From: Okapia johnstoni
Lineage: Eukaryota > Chordata > Mammalia > Artiodactyla > Giraffidae
Length of the DNA stretch: 64,000 nt
Direction of reading: 5' to 3'
NCBI GenBank assembly: GCA_024291935.2
Contig: CM044322.1
Coordinates: 71,105,405-71,169,404, forward strand
Shown here: positions 1 to 11,198 of the stretch, in pieces
How positions within the stretch are numbered: the first letter of the stretch is position 1
How the letters are laid out: every line of letters begins with the position of its first letter
Notes under the pieces: model-generated
Database searches by the model: none
Seen by the model: the letters and a program-made list of their open reading frames with translations, nothing else
Told to the model about the DNA's origin: nothing
Program-made: the position numbers and the translations under genes

Positions 1-2743
1 GGTAGCCATAGGTGCATGGGTTTATTTCTGGGCTTTCTATCTTGTTCCATTGGTCTATATTTCTGTTTTTGTGCCAGTACCATACTGTCTTGATGACTGT
101 AGCTTTGAAATATAGTCTGAAGTCAGGAAGGTTGATTCCTCCAGCTCCATTCTTCTTTCTCAAGACTGCTTTGGCTATTCGGGGTCTTTTCTGTTTCCAC
201 GTGAAATGTGAAATTTTTTGTTCTAGTTCTGTGAAAAATACTATTGGTAATTTGATAGGGATCGCATTGAATCTGTAGATTGCATTTGGTAGTATAGGTA
301 TTTTCACAATATTGATTCTTCTTACCCAGGAACATGGACTCTCTCTCCATCTGTTTATGTCATCTTTGATTTCTTTCATCAGTGTCTTATAATTTTCCGT
401 GTTCAGTTCTTTTGTCTCCTTAGGTAAGTTTTTTCCTAGATATTTAATTTTTTTTGTTGCAGTGATGAATGAGATTGATTCCTTAATTTCTCTTCTGATT
501 TTTCATTGTTAGCATATAGAAATGCAACTGATTTCTGTGTATTGATTTTGTATCCTGTGACTTTGCTAAATTCCCTGATTAGCTCTAGTAATTTTCTGGT
601 ACTTTCTTTAGGGTTTTCTATGTACAGTATCGTGTCATCTGCAAACAGTGAGAGCTTAATTTCTTCTTTTCTGATCTGGATTCCTTTTCTTTCTTTTTCT
701 TCTCTGGTTGCTGTAGCTAGGAATTCCAAAACTATACTATGTTGAATAATGGTGGTGAAAGTGGACACCCCTGTCTTGTTCCTGATCTTAGGAGGAATGC
801 TTTCAATTTTTCACCACTGAGAATAATGTTTGCTGTAGGCTTATCATATATGGCCTTTGGTATATTGAGGTAGGTTCCTTCTATGCCCATTTTTTGAAGA
901 GTTTTCATTGTAAATGGGTGCTGAATTTTGTCAAAGGCTTTTTCTGAATCTATTGAGGTTATCATATGGTTTTTATCTTTCAATTTGTTAATATGGTGTA
1001 TCACATTGATTGATTTGCATATATTGAAGAATCCTTGCGACCCTGGAATAAACCCAACTTGATCGTGGTGTATGAGCTTTTTAATGTGTTGTTGAATTCT
1101 GTTTGCTAAAATTTTATTAAGGAGTTTTGCAATCTATGTTCATCAGTGATATTGACCTGTAGTTTTCTTTTTTTGTGTTGTCTTTGTCTGGTTTTGGTAT
1201 CAGAGTGATGGTGGCCTCATAGAATGAGTTTGGAAGTGTTCCTTCCTTTGCAATTTTTTGAAAGAGTTTTAGAAGGATAGGCATTAGCTCTTCTCTAAAT
1301 GTTTGATAGAATTCTCTTGTGAAGCCATCTGGTCCTTGGCTTTTGTTTTTTGGGAGATTTTTTATCACAGCTTCAATTTTAGTGCTTGTAATTGGGTTGT
1401 TCATAATTTCTATTTCTTCCTGGTTCAGTCTTGGAAGATTGAACTTTCTAAGAATCTGTCCATTTCTTCAAGGCTATCCATTTTATTGCCATATAGTGAT
1501 TCATAATAGTCTCTTATAATCCTTTGTATTTCTGCATGATCTGTTGTAACCTTTCCCTTTTCATTTCTAATTATGTTGATTTGATTCTTCTCTCTTTTTT
1601 TCTTGATGAGTCTGGCTAAAGGTTTGTCAATTTTGTTTATCTTCTCAAAGAACCAGCTTTCAGTTTTATTAATCTTTACTGTTGCTTCTTTCATTTCTTT
1701 GTAATTTATTTCTGCTCTGATCTTTATGATTTCTTTCCTTCTGCTAATTTGGGGCTTGTTCTTCTTCTTCTTCTTTTTCCAGTTGTTGTAGCTGTAAAGT
1801 TAAGTTGTCTATTCAATGTTTTTCTTGTTTCTTGAGGTAGGGTTGTATTGCTATAAACTTCCCTCTTAGAACTGCTTTTGCTGAATCCCATAGGTTTTAA
1901 GTTGTGTTTTCATTGACATTTGTTTCTAGAAATATCTTGATTTCCCTTTTGATTTCTTCAGTAACCTGTTGGTTATTTAGGAATGTGTTGTCTAATCTCC
2001 CTGTGTTTGTGTTTCTTACAGTTTTTTCCTGTAATTGATATCTAGTCTCATGGTGTTGTGGTCAGAAAAGATGCTTGATACAATTTCAATTTTCTTAAAT
2101 TTACTGATGTTTGATTTGTGACCCAAGATGTAGTCTATCCTGGAGAATGTTCCGTGTGCACTTGAGAAGAAGGTGTGGTCTTCTGCATTTGGATGGAATG
2201 TCCTGAAGAAATCAATGAGATCCATCTCATTAATGTATCCTTTAAGACTTGTGTTTCCTTATTAATTTTCTGTTTTGATGATCTGTCCACTGGTGTGAGT
2301 GGGGTGTTGAAGTGTCCTACTATTATTGTGTTACTGTCAATTTCTCCTTTTATGCCTGTTAGTGTTTGTCTTATGTATTGAGATGCTCCTATGTTGGATA
2401 CATAGATATTTACAATTGTTATGTCTTCCTCTTGGATTGATCCCTTGATCATTATGTAGTGTCTTTCCTTATCTCTTGTAATCTTCTTTATTTTAAGGTC
2501 TATTTCGTCTGATATGAGGATTGCTACTCCAGCTTTCTTTTGCTTTCCATTTGCATGGAATATATTTTTCCATCCTCTCACTTTCAGTCTATATGTGTCT
2601 TTAGGTCTGAAGTGGGTTTCTTGTAGACAGTATATATATGGGTCTTGTTTTTGTATGCATTCAGCCAGTTTGTGTCTTTCGGTTGGAGCATTTAATCCAT
2701 TTACATTTAAAGTAATTATGGATATATATGTTCCTATTACCAT
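1..2743 (-). pseudogene. L1 ORF2p pseudogene (endonuclease + reverse transcriptase), 3' truncated by window
   Basis: ORF2 encodes the L1 endonuclease/reverse transcriptase used for target-primed reverse transcription. The start codon at 2743 is kept and is followed by the typical ITLNVNGLNAP N-terminus. The first frame (2743 to about 2135) holds the AP-endonuclease-like domain with the QETHF motif. The usual GDFN catalytic motif reads GHFN here. The SDHN block lies in another frame near 2050. Downstream pieces lie in separate frames: about 1694-1425, 1404-1117 (the [10 protein letters not shown] block), 1004-732 ([13 protein letters not shown] and [10 protein letters not shown]) and 768-436 (the FADD catalytic motif). 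At least six frame changes or stops show that it is dead. The cysteine-rich C-terminus would lie mostly outside the window. Confidence 0.92.
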
Positions 2744-2801
2744 TTTACTAATTGTTTGGGGTTTGATTTTGTAGATCTTTTTCTTCTTTTATATTTCTTG
2801 A

Positions 2802-3720
2802 CTATATAAGTCCCTTTAACATTTGTTGTAAAGCTGGTTTGGTGGTACTGCATCCTCTTAACTTTTGCTTGTCTGAAAAGCTTCTGATTTCTCCATCAAT
2901 TTTGAATGAAATCTTTGCCGGGTACAGTAATCTTGGTTGTAGATTTTTCCCTTTCAGTACTTTAACTATATCCTGCCATTCCCTTCTGGCCTGCAGAGTT
3001 TCTGCTGCAAGATCAGCCATTAAACGTATGGGGTTTCCCTTGTATGTTGCTTGTTTCTTCTCCCTTGCTGCTTTTAGTATGCTTTCTTTGTGCTTAATCT
3101 TTGTTAGTTTAATTAGTATGTGTCTTGGCATGTTTCTCCTTGGGTTTATCCTGTATGGGACTCTTTGCATTTCTTGAACTTGATTGACTATTTCCTTTTC
3201 CATGCTGGGGAAATTTTCAACTGTAATCTCTTCAAAAATTTTTTCACACCCTTTCTTTTTCTCTTCTTCTTCTGGGCCCCCTATAATTCGAATGGTGGTA
3301 TGTTTGATATTGTCCCAGAGGTCTCTGAGACTATCCTCAGTTCTTTTCATTCTTTTTACTTTATTCTGCTCTTCAGAAGTAATTTCCACCATTTTATCTT
3401 CCAGCTCACTGATTCATTCTTCTGCTTCCGATGTTCTGCGATTGATTACTTCTAGAGTATTATTAATTTCAGTAATTGTGTTGTTTGCCTCTGAATGCTT
3501 ATTCTTTCATTCTTCTAGGTCTTTGTTAATTGATTCTTGCATTTTCTCCATTCTGTTTTCAAGGTTTTTGATCATCTTTACTATCATTATTCTGGATTTT
3601 TTTTCAGGTAGTTGGCCTATTTCTTCATTTATTTAGACTTCTGTGTTTCTAGTTTGTTCCTTCATTTGTGCAGTATTTCTCTGCCTTTGCATTATTTTTT
3701 AAAAAAACTTATTGTGTTTG
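2802..3720 (-). pseudogene. L1 ORF1p pseudogene (RNA-binding chaperone)
   Basis: ORF1p is the trimeric RNA-binding protein of the L1 RNP. The open part (3392-2802, 196 codons) contains the RRM-like core beginning near IRIIGGPEEEEKKKG and the C-terminal domain with PRHILIKL, AAREKKQATYKG and a QARREW block, ending at the native stop just before the ORF2 leader. The N-terminal coiled-coil part (about 3393-3720) is still visible as Leu/Glu/Lys-rich sequence on the minus strand but is split by stops. The family is usually about 340 residues, so roughly the C-terminal 60 % is intact. The position just upstream of ORF2 on the same strand fits L1 architecture. Confidence 0.88.
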
Positions 3721-5387
3721 AGGTCTTCTTTTCCCAGGCTTCAGAGTTGAACTCTTTCTTCCTTTTGGTTTCTGCCCTCCTCAGGTTGGTCCAGGGGTTT
3801 GTGTGAGCTTGGTATAGGGTGGGATTTGTGCTGAGTTTTGTTTGTTTGGTTTTTTCCTCTGATGGGCAAGGCTGAGAGAGGTGGTAATCCTATCTGCTGA
3901 TAACTGGGTTTGTATTTTTGTCTTATTTGTTGCTTGGATGAGGTGTCCTGCATAGGATGCTACTGGTGGTTGGGTGATGCTGGGTCTTATATTCCAGTGG
4001 TTTCCTTTGTGGGAATTCTCACTATTTGATACTCCCTAGGGTTAGCTCTCTGGTAGTCTAGGGTCTCAGAGTCAGTGCTCCCACTCCAAAGGCTCAGGGC
4101 TTGATCTCTGGTCAGGAACAAAGATTCCATAAATGGTTTGTTACGGCATTAAGTGAGATTAAAACAAATACCCAAAGACAAGAAACCAAAGATGAACCCC
4201 AGACAAATGGCAGTTACAAAATCAGGCAAATAATAATTAAAATAATGAAATCACACATATACATGTACATTCATAAGCAAAATTAAAACAGTCCAGCAAA
4301 AATAAAGTACAATAGATTGACCCAGAGAACAAAGGAAACCAAAAATTATATCTACCAGTTAAGAGCAAAACTAACTAAAGCACAAACTGGAAAACCAAAC
4401 TAAGGCAAGGTGCCAAGTGGGGAATAAAGCCATGAAAACAAAACTAACAAATATATTGAGAAGAAAGGAAAGAAAGAAAGAATAGATATGCAAAGTTAAA
4501 TAGAGGTGTATAAAGAAGATTTATATACATTAAAGATTAACTGCAAGGGGAAAAGAAGAGTAGGAAAAGGAAACAAAGGAATAAATGTAGAAATAATAAT
4601 AATAGGTTTTTAAAAAATTAAAATTTAGATTTAAAAAAGAGAAAAGAAAACAAAGAAGAAAAAAAGAAAGGGAAAACGCCACAGAACTGCAAAAGCCCAA
4701 CGTAAAGGCAGAGGTATATAACAATAAAAAGTGTGATTGAAAAAAACTCAAAAGCTTAATTAGATTTCATAATGCCAATAAAATCGACAACTACAACAGA
4801 GGGGAAAAAAATTCAAAAGAAACTACAGAACAAGTCAAAACATAAGAATAATGAACGTTTCTCTTGAGTCACTGCTGTCAGGGTCCTGTCCCTCACTGGG
4901 GGTCACAGTCCAACTCACCTCCCTAGGATGCCCTCCAACACTGTGCTGGTCTATGGACCTGCTGTGGGGGCAGCTTGGATTCTAATCTGGTCTTACTCCT
5001 GTGTATTCTTGCCTCCAACATCCACAGCTATTAGAACTAGTCCGTTTTCTTTTGTGGGAGCTCTCAATGTCCTTTTATATATTCCATAGACACAGAGTCT
5101 GCCTAGTTGATCATGTGGATTTAATGTGCAGCTTATACAGCTGGTGGGAAGGTTTTGGGTCTTCTTCCTTAGCCACACTGCCCCTGTGCTTCAAATGTGC
5201 CTTTATTTCCACCTCTGCATGTGGGTCGTCCACTGGGGTTTGCTCCTGGGGCTGCCCTGGAGGACTTGGGTCTGCCCCTGTGAGGTGTGGAGGTGGTATG
5301 GCTGTTTGGGTTGCAGGGGTTCTGGAAGCACCAGGTACTCAGGGTTTGGTGGCTAGGGCAGCAGGAAATAAATATAGTGCTCTAGAA

Positions 5388-5510
5388 GGATATGGCAATC
5401 AGTATTGGCCAATACACTCCAGTATTCTTGCCTGGAGAACCCCCGACAGAGAAGCTTGGCAGGCCACAGTCCAGAGGGTTGCAAAGAGTTGGATAAGAAC
5501 GAAGTGACCC
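5388..5510 (+). repeat. Bov-tA-like module embedded in the L1 5'UTR
   Basis: On the plus strand this block reads like the second half of a Bov-tA SINE: CTCCAGTATTCTTGCCTGGAGAA, then the CATGGACAGAG-like, GGCAGGCCACAGTCC and GTTGCAAAGAGTTGGA blocks (here mutated). It lies antisense to the L1 and lacks the tRNA-like head and a clear target-site duplication. As I recall, the bovine L1 5'UTR consensus carries this same block, so it looks like an inherited part of the L1 rather than a fresh insertion. A small palindrome, ATTGGCCAAT, lies at 5404-5413. Confidence 0.7.
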
Positions 5511-6476
5511 TGCGTGCATAGACGCAAGACTTTTTGCTTTGCCCCAGTGAGGGTTGAGCGTGCAGGTGGCACAACTGCTTGGGTCGCGGGGACCCTGGCG
5601 GTGCTAAGTGTGCAGGGACACAGACTGCCTCCGCCCAGGAGTTACAGCCCTATCACAGTCTTTTTTCAAGCCTCTCCTAGCTGGCGCTCAGAAGGCCTCT
5701 TTGGCTAGTCTTTCTCTGTAGCTCCACCTGCTCAGCCACTTAGAGGGCTTCCTTGCCTGGGGTCCTTCTCTGTTGTTCAGCGTGTCAGGCACTTAAAGGG
5801 GCACCCTGGCTGGGGTCCTACTCTGTAGATCCGCACGTCGGGCATTTGACTGGCCAGCCTCTCTATTGTTCAGCTGCTGATGCTGGTGTGTGGGGAGAGA
5901 GAGGCTATTGTGATGACTCCACCCGCTACGCGTGACTCAGCAGTATCGCCTTGCTTCCGTGTCTGCCTGACTTTCCTCCACAGGCATTTCCCACCACGGT
6001 CTCCTCCCTCACGTCCCTTCAGTCCATCTCTCCACAGTCAACAGCAGCCCTCGCCGTGAGATTGCTCTACAATCCCTAAACTCCGGCTCCACTGCTGCGC
6101 CTTCTAGGGGACCTGCGTCCCTACCTGTTCGGGGCGTCTGCGGCAAGGACTGTTTGATTCTCATTCCATTTAGGCTGCCACAGATCAGCCGTTTCACTCT
6201 CAGCCTTAAATGTTTCTCCTCTGACACAGACAATTGCCCTGACGTGGGATCCCTGCTTCAGTTCCCTCACCTGCCGAAGGGAGGTCCAGTCCTACTAGCA
6301 CTCCTGTTTTTCCTCCTAGTTCCTTCGTCCTACAGAGTTTTGCGTGGATATTCTTTTCCACTGGTCAAGTACTCCTGTCTGCTCTCAGCTGGTGTTCTGC
6401 ATGCACTTCTGTGTCTGAAGGTGTATTCCTGATGTATCCGTAGGGAGAGATGAACTCCACGTCCACCTACTCCTCT

Positions 6477-6485
6477 GCCATCTTG
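6477..6485 (-). promoter_or_regulatory. YY1-like site at L1 5' end
   Basis: The sense strand reads CAAGATGGC, the YY1 core found close to the 5' end of many mammalian L1s, where it positions transcription initiation. It supports the 5' boundary of the element. Confidence 0.7.
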
Positions 6486-6505
6486 TTCTCCTCTCTTCTC
6501 CTCTT

Positions 6506-8329
6506 GTTCGCCTCTGTGAAAAGACTTTTTTTTTTTAAATGGAAAGGGCAAGATAGAAAATTTTGAGAAAGACAAAATACATTGAACATAGTAAGTGTTG
6601 CTTCCTGAAACTTCTCTACATAGGGTGTCTTCGGCTGTTATGCCATAAAGTTTATTTCTTACTGAAGGTTTTGGCCAGTATGGTCAGTAGATGGTCTGCC
6701 AGTATGGTTTGTCTCAGTAGATCCAAGGGTCCTCCCAGCTGGAGTTTGCAGTTGTAATTGGGGCTATTCCAGTGAGAATGTCCCACCATGTGGCGGCAGC
6801 TTCGGTGCTGTTCTGACACAGTCTTCTTTCTCTCGCTCCTCTTCTTGACTGCTCTAAGATGGCAGGAAGCCCCAGCTCTAATGGAGAAGACTGGTGAGTT
6901 TCCTATAAAGCCCTGGAGCAACAACAACAACCAACTACAGCACCTGAGTCATAATTTCCCTAGAGCACCTCCCTCTCAGGGATGCTCAGTATGGGTGGGG
7001 CTGTCAATGCACTTGCATATGTCACTGACCTGGCAGAGGCAATTGGTGGAGCCACGGTGCCAGGGAAAGACCCATTTCCCCAGCTCAGCGTTGCTCTGCC
7101 GTGGGCAGTGAAAACCCACGGGTAGGGATGAGGAGGGTGCAGCAGGTCTAGAGGCCCTGGATGCCCTAACCTAGGTTCCCTTGTGTTCCAGAAGGCTAGG
7201 GTGAGAGAGGAGAGGGAAGGGTGCTTAACTTGCTCCGGGAGCCCCTGATCCTGTCTCAGGGCCGGAGCCAGTGGGTTCTGCTGTAGGATGAAGTTCCGAG
7301 GTAGCCGCAGAGGGCAGGATCTGCCACCAGAGGGCAGCAGAGCACTGCTGTTGGAAGTGGGGGCTCTGTCTTCCGAGTTCTTAAAGGTGGAAGGACACAA
7401 AGGACCTCTAGAGAGGACACGAGAGACTCCGACTTTTAAGACGGTGCCCACCAGGGCTCTGCTGGACCTAGCTTGCATAGGCTTACAAGAACCGATGTTT
7501 GAATTTTCAAAACATTTGCAAGCCAGTTGTTTATCACAACCATTGTTAAAGCTTGCAATGAAATAAATTATATTTTAAGAAGGTAAAAAATACTAAAAAC
7601 TCTCCACTTTCCAATTATTATACTACAATTAAGTATCTATGTTTCTGAAGTTTATTAAGGTTATTCAGTCTGTGTGGTGAAAATGCTGTATAGCATTGTG
7701 CTACCATGTACAGTGACATTCTGCCAGCCTGAAATCTGTCATGGTGGGAGAATTTACACTGTGGAAATCAGAAAAAGCTACAAATTAGGGAGTCTCCTTC
7801 TTCTTTTGGAGAGTAGTTGTTAACTTACCAGCACATCCTGTCTCCAGTTCTGTGATCTTCCCCCACCCCAACCAGCCATTCCCACCAACGTAAAGAGTCT
7901 TCTTCAGCACAGAGACATGGCTCTGACCTTTAGCGCTGGGAACACATAATAACTTTACCTGGACAAGCAGACATGAAAGAACTCACAACTGAGACTGGAA
8001 TTCAAAAGGAGAACTCTGAGGCAGGGCCACACACTTCCCCATCACCCCCAGGCCCCACGACCCCTGCCAGGTAGTAGGTGAAGAAGAGATGTTTGGCTTG
8101 AAGAAAAGACACAGGAAAGAAAACAGCTTGGTAAAAGCTCAAAGGGATGGCTGTGAGTGATGGTTCAGATCCAAGATACAGAATTAGGGCCAAGAAATAC
8201 TGAGTTGAAGAAGAACCTCATCTAGGGCTATTCAGAGATGGAAACACAGGACTCCAAGTGCTACTTCCTCCCCAGAGGATGGGATGCATAAAAAGAATTG
8301 AAGACTCCTACAAGAAGTCAACTAAACTC
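6506..8329. other. Single-copy-looking DNA, no gene recognised
   Basis: Neither strand shows a recognisable coding exon. The first 30 bases are a T-rich stretch. The left half (6.5-7.5 kb) is mixed-composition; the right half (7.5-8.3 kb) is AT-rich. The one notable signal is a tandem pair of CTCF-like motifs at 7305-7338. The ORFs of 90-170 codons here have no domain I know and overlap each other on both strands. Confidence 0.5.
7305..7338 (+). promoter_or_regulatory. Tandem CTCF-like motifs
   Basis: Two copies of the decamer CAGAGGGCAG occur at 7308-7317 and 7328-7337, exactly 20 bp apart and in the same orientation. The second sits in CCACCAGAGGGCAG, a good match to the CTCF core (CCASYAGRKGGCAS). 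The first, CCGCAGAGGGCAGG, is a weaker match. Occupancy cannot be known from sequence. Confidence 0.55.
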
Positions 8330-8490
8330 TTCCCACTCAAAGTGTGGTCCACAGATTAGTATCGTAGGATCACCTGGAAACTTGTTAGAAATGCAGGGTC
8401 TCGGGCCCCACACCAGACCTACTGAATCAGAACCCACATGTTAACAATGTTCCCACATAGTCTGTGAGCACATGATAGTTTCAGAAATAT
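8330..8490 (+). mobile_element. MER5A (non-autonomous hAT-Charlie DNA transposon)
   Basis: The block reads CTCAAAGTGTGGTCCACAG, then a CACCTGG-AACTTGTTAGAAATGCA segment and the CGGGCCCCACACCAGACCTA / CTGAATCAGAA segment, the core of MER5A. Its 3' half is diverged. It is a pan-eutherian MITE and has no coding capacity. Confidence 0.87.
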
Positions 8491-8524
8491 TAAACTGAAT
8501 TACCTTTTAGACGTCTTTGAGGGG

Positions 8525-8760
8525 GTTACTCACTACATTATTGCTTATAACGGCACATTATATGGAAAAATCTAACTAATTTGGAGAACTGGTTAGTAAA
8601 GCAAATCCACATGATAGAATCACTATTCACACAATAAAAAGAATGAGATGACTTTTATACACTGGTAAGAATGAGATCCAAGCTACATTGTTACATGAAA
8701 AACAGGCATTCCTAAAATCAAGATTTGTTCTAGATCATCAATCAAGTATTTTTTTTAAAA
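8525..8760 (+). mobile_element. L1M-type 3' end fragment (copy 1)
   Basis: The sequence follows the old-L1 ORF2/3'UTR pattern: a TTATAA-ACGGCA segment, the AACTGGTTAGTAAA segment, AATAAAAAGAATGAGATGA, then ATCCAAGCTACATTGTTA. It is strongly diverged and carries no usable frame. The next block (8790 onwards) restarts at an earlier consensus position, so two fragments are present. Confidence 0.65.
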
Positions 8761-8789
8761 ACTCAGCAAGAACTGAAAGAATCATAAAA

Positions 8790-9690
8790 GAAAATACTAA
8801 CAAGCTGAAGCTCAGACATATACAAACCACACATTTCCACCTGGCAAAAAGCAAAGCAAACACGTGTAAATGACAGATTAAGAAACTATCTGCAACATCA
8901 TAAATAAGGGGTTACTTTAATAAACAAGGAGCTCCTACAAATCAATAAGAAAAAGACCAACAATTTCATTTTAAAAATGGATGAAGGATTTAAATGTTTC
9001 ACAGAAAAGGAAAGGCAAATAATGCCTTTAAACACATGTGAAAGGAAGCTTAACTCGTTCAGGATGCAAATGAGCACTATGATGAGACATCATTTTTGTC
9101 TCCAGTGGCAAAGATGAAGTAAGTCTGATACCGTGGGAAAGGAAGGAGACAGATACTCTCATGCCGCGGTGTCTCTGGAGGACTACTGGTAATGGCTCTA
9201 AAATATAAATATATACTCCTTGATGTAGCTATTCCTGTAGATACACATGTATAAAATGACATATATTCAAGAATATTGTAATTCAGTTACAACGGCAAAA
9301 AAAATTTGGAAATAACCTGACTGTGTATCAGTGTAGCTCTGGTTAAGTTCATTTCTCACATGTATGCAATGTAATAAAGTGAAGCCATCAAAAATAATTT
9401 GGCAACTCCATAGGGACTGAAATGGACTAATCACCTACACGTTTCTAGTAAAAACCACCAAGATATAGAACATTATGTGTAGTATGTTTTCATTCATGTT
9501 AAAATATTGATTAAGCTTTTATGTTCTCGAAATTTCTGGCATGATAACACAAGAGACAGGTACCAGCAGATCTGAGAAGGTAGCCAGGGTGGGAGGGAGC
9601 TGAACTTTTCAGTGAAGACCCTTTTAAAATGATTTACAGTTTTTATCGCTTTAGTTTTAAACCACGGTACAGACCAAGCACCCCCATTCC
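8790..9690 (+). mobile_element. L1M-type 3' end fragment (copy 2)
   Basis: Recognisable in order are GGAGCTCCTACAAATCAATA, AGAAAAAGACCAACAA, AAAATGGATGAAGGAT, then the ACAGAAAAGGAAA segment, GTGGCAAAGATGAAG and the terminal AGGGTGGGAGGGAGCTGAA / TTTTTATCGCTTTAG block. This is an ancient plus-strand L1M ORF2 end with 3'UTR. All frames are closed. Confidence 0.7.
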
Positions 9691-10044
9691 CTCCCAGACT
9701 TGGGTGGGTGGAGTGCCCTTGGGGCTGCCCTGTTCTTCTGCTCTTCTCTCTCTAATTAAATACTCTCGTTTCTTAAGGCTCGTTTAAGGCTCTGACTCCC
9801 TCCCTCCATGGAGGCAACCTTCCCCTGGCTTTCAACATGTAGCTGGTGGGATCTGCAGCCTATTTTTCTGGCTGCTCTGGGCATTATTTTCTTCTCTACG
9901 TGTACCATTAGAGGTGTCTGCACTTCCTTATATCACCAAAATGCCACTGGCCTTTGGTGATGTCACCCCTCTCAGCCCTGACACTCACGATCACACCACA
10001 TGATGCAGTCTATAATTCTACCCTGGCCAGGTTGCTCACTGGAG
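9691..10044. other. Non-coding DNA, nothing recognised
   Basis: The stretch is of mixed composition. No motif, repeat or coding signal could be supported. Confidence 0.4.
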
Positions 10045-10170
10045 CACTGTGAGTCTCACCTCCCCAGTGGTGTGGGAGCTCCTTGACGGTGGGGGCCTGG
10101 GCTTGGTTCATCTCTGTGTCCCCCTTGGTGCTAAGAGCAGAGTGGGTGCTCCTGAAAGATGTCTTGAGTT
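10045..10170 (+). mobile_element. L2 fragment
   Basis: GGGAGCTCCTTGACGGTGGG, then GTTCATCTCTGTGTCCCC and GAGTGGGTGCTCCTGAAAGA follow the L2 3' end consensus (stop-gap order: GAGCTCCTTGAGGGC, TCTGTATCCCC, GTAGGTGCTCAATAAA). It is a diverged, non-coding fragment. Confidence 0.55.
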
Positions 10171-10529
10171 CTCAGGTGAGGGGTGGCCATTTGACACAGA
10201 TGATACCCCTGCTGTCTGACTGCTCCCCGCTCCCCCTGGCACTTGGTTCTGGGAGACTGGAAGCATGGTCCCTCTCATGTTGCAGGGACTGAGGCTCCTT
10301 CCTGCAAAGGCAGCAGCCTGCCACTGGCCTGTCCCCAGGATTTCGGAAACCTGCCCCTTCTCCCACCGCTGCAGTCGTTGGCTTCAGCTCCACCCACCTG
10401 GCCCTCTGGGAAGCGTGTACAGCAGGCAGGTCTCTTTTCTTTATTACTGAACTTGAACCCCACCCCTAACTTAACCATTAATATGTGTGTACTGAGGCTT
10501 CATTTTCTTTTGTGAATTTCACAAGCTCA

Positions 10530-10745
10530 GTGGAGGTTTCACCAAATATTTATCAAGTGCCCAATGTGTAATTAGACACTGTGGTGGGCATGTGTTGTGA
10601 ATAAACACTACACAGATTCTGCTCTCAAGGAGCTTATGGTCCTTGGGGAAAAACAGCCACATGAGCAGAATGAATAATGTCAGCACAGTGCTAGAAGGAT
10701 GCCCAGAGTTATGGGAACGCAGGATTGGGGGTAGGGGGTTTACCC
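10530..10745 (-). mobile_element. L2 fragment
   Basis: Antisense L2 3' end: AATATTTATCAAGTGCCCAA, a GACACTGTGGTGGGCA segment, CTGCTCTCAAGGAGCTTATG, then AGTGCTAGAAGGATGCC. It is old and non-coding. The downstream 200 bp may continue the same element but is too diverged to say. Confidence 0.6.
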
Positions 10746-10979
10746 TGATCTTCAGGTGGTGGAACGAGTGACAGTTTCCTGCAGAAGGTTCTATGGCCCA
10801 GCCTGAATGCTAAATGAGAATCTAGGGCACCCAGATTTTATAGCCAATCTTCTTTTTATCCTGATAATCTTCATCACTCTTCTTTTTCCCTTTCTTCTTC
10901 AGCAGAGGAGCTGTCTGAGGTGAGAGAAACAGAAATGATTTTGCTGAAGGGACAAATGTAATGAGGTGAGATACTTATA

Positions 10980-11198
10980 GAGCTTCCCGGGTGGCCCAGT
11001 GGTAAAGAATCCACCTGCCAATACAGGAGACATGGGTTTGATCCCTGGGTCGGGAAGATTCCTAGAGGAGGAGATGGAAACCCACTCTGGTATTCTTGCC
11101 TGACAAAACCCAATGGACAGAGGAGCCTGGTGGGCTATACTCCCTGGAGTCACAAAGAGTCCGGCAGGACTGAGCGACTGAGTGTGCACACACAAGAT
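10980..11198 (+). mobile_element. Bov-tA SINE
   Basis: A tRNA-Glu-derived head (GAGCTTCCCGGGTGGCCCAG, A-box region; GGTTTGATCCCTGGGTCGGG, B-box region) is followed by the Bov-A body (TATTCTTGCCTG, GGACAGAGGAGCCTGGTGGG, CGACTGAGTGTGCACACAC). These are ruminant-specific SINEs mobilised by BovB machinery. The copy is moderately diverged. Confidence 0.93.

Larger units (their letters stand above)
1..6505 (-). mobile_element. LINE-1 (L1_BT type), 5' complete, 3' end beyond window
   Basis: This is a ruminant L1 read on the minus strand. From right to left it has a 5' end with the sense motif AACAAGATGGC, a 5'UTR of about 2.7 kb, ORF1, a short inter-ORF spacer of about 58 bp and ORF2, which runs off the window at position 1. 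The ORF2 start region, endonuclease and reverse-transcriptase blocks and the ORF1 RNA-binding core are all recognisable. Both ORFs are broken by frameshifts and stops, so the copy is not autonomous. Target-site duplications cannot be checked because the 3' end is missing. The 5' boundary is placed at about 6495-6510 by the YY1-containing head. The subfamily name is from memory of the bovine consensus. Confidence 0.93.
3721..6505 (-). promoter_or_regulatory. L1 5'UTR / internal promoter region
   Basis: This 2.7 kb stretch sits between ORF1 and the L1 5' end. It has no host gene. Its half nearest ORF1 (about 4150-4860) is T-rich on the sense strand; the half nearest the 5' end is more GC-rich with several CpGs (5.9-6.2 kb). 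In L1 elements this region carries the RNA polymerase II sense promoter, and in many mammals an antisense promoter as well. No mapped start site can be claimed from sequence alone. The region also contains a SINE-like block (see 5388-5510). Confidence 0.75.

Noticed and set aside
3184..3636. 150-codon plus-strand ORF
   Set aside because: Exact antisense shadow of L1 ORF1; its hydrophobic, Ser/Phe/Leu-rich peptide is typical for the complement of a Lys/Glu-rich coiled coil.
5001..5507. 168-codon plus-strand ORF with Cys/Trp-rich peptide
   Set aside because: Lies in the L1 5'UTR and includes the SINE-like block; chance frame.
6960..7478. 172-codon minus-strand ORF
   Set aside because: No recognisable domain; overlaps the CTCF-like pair and plus-strand ORFs; no splice or promoter context.
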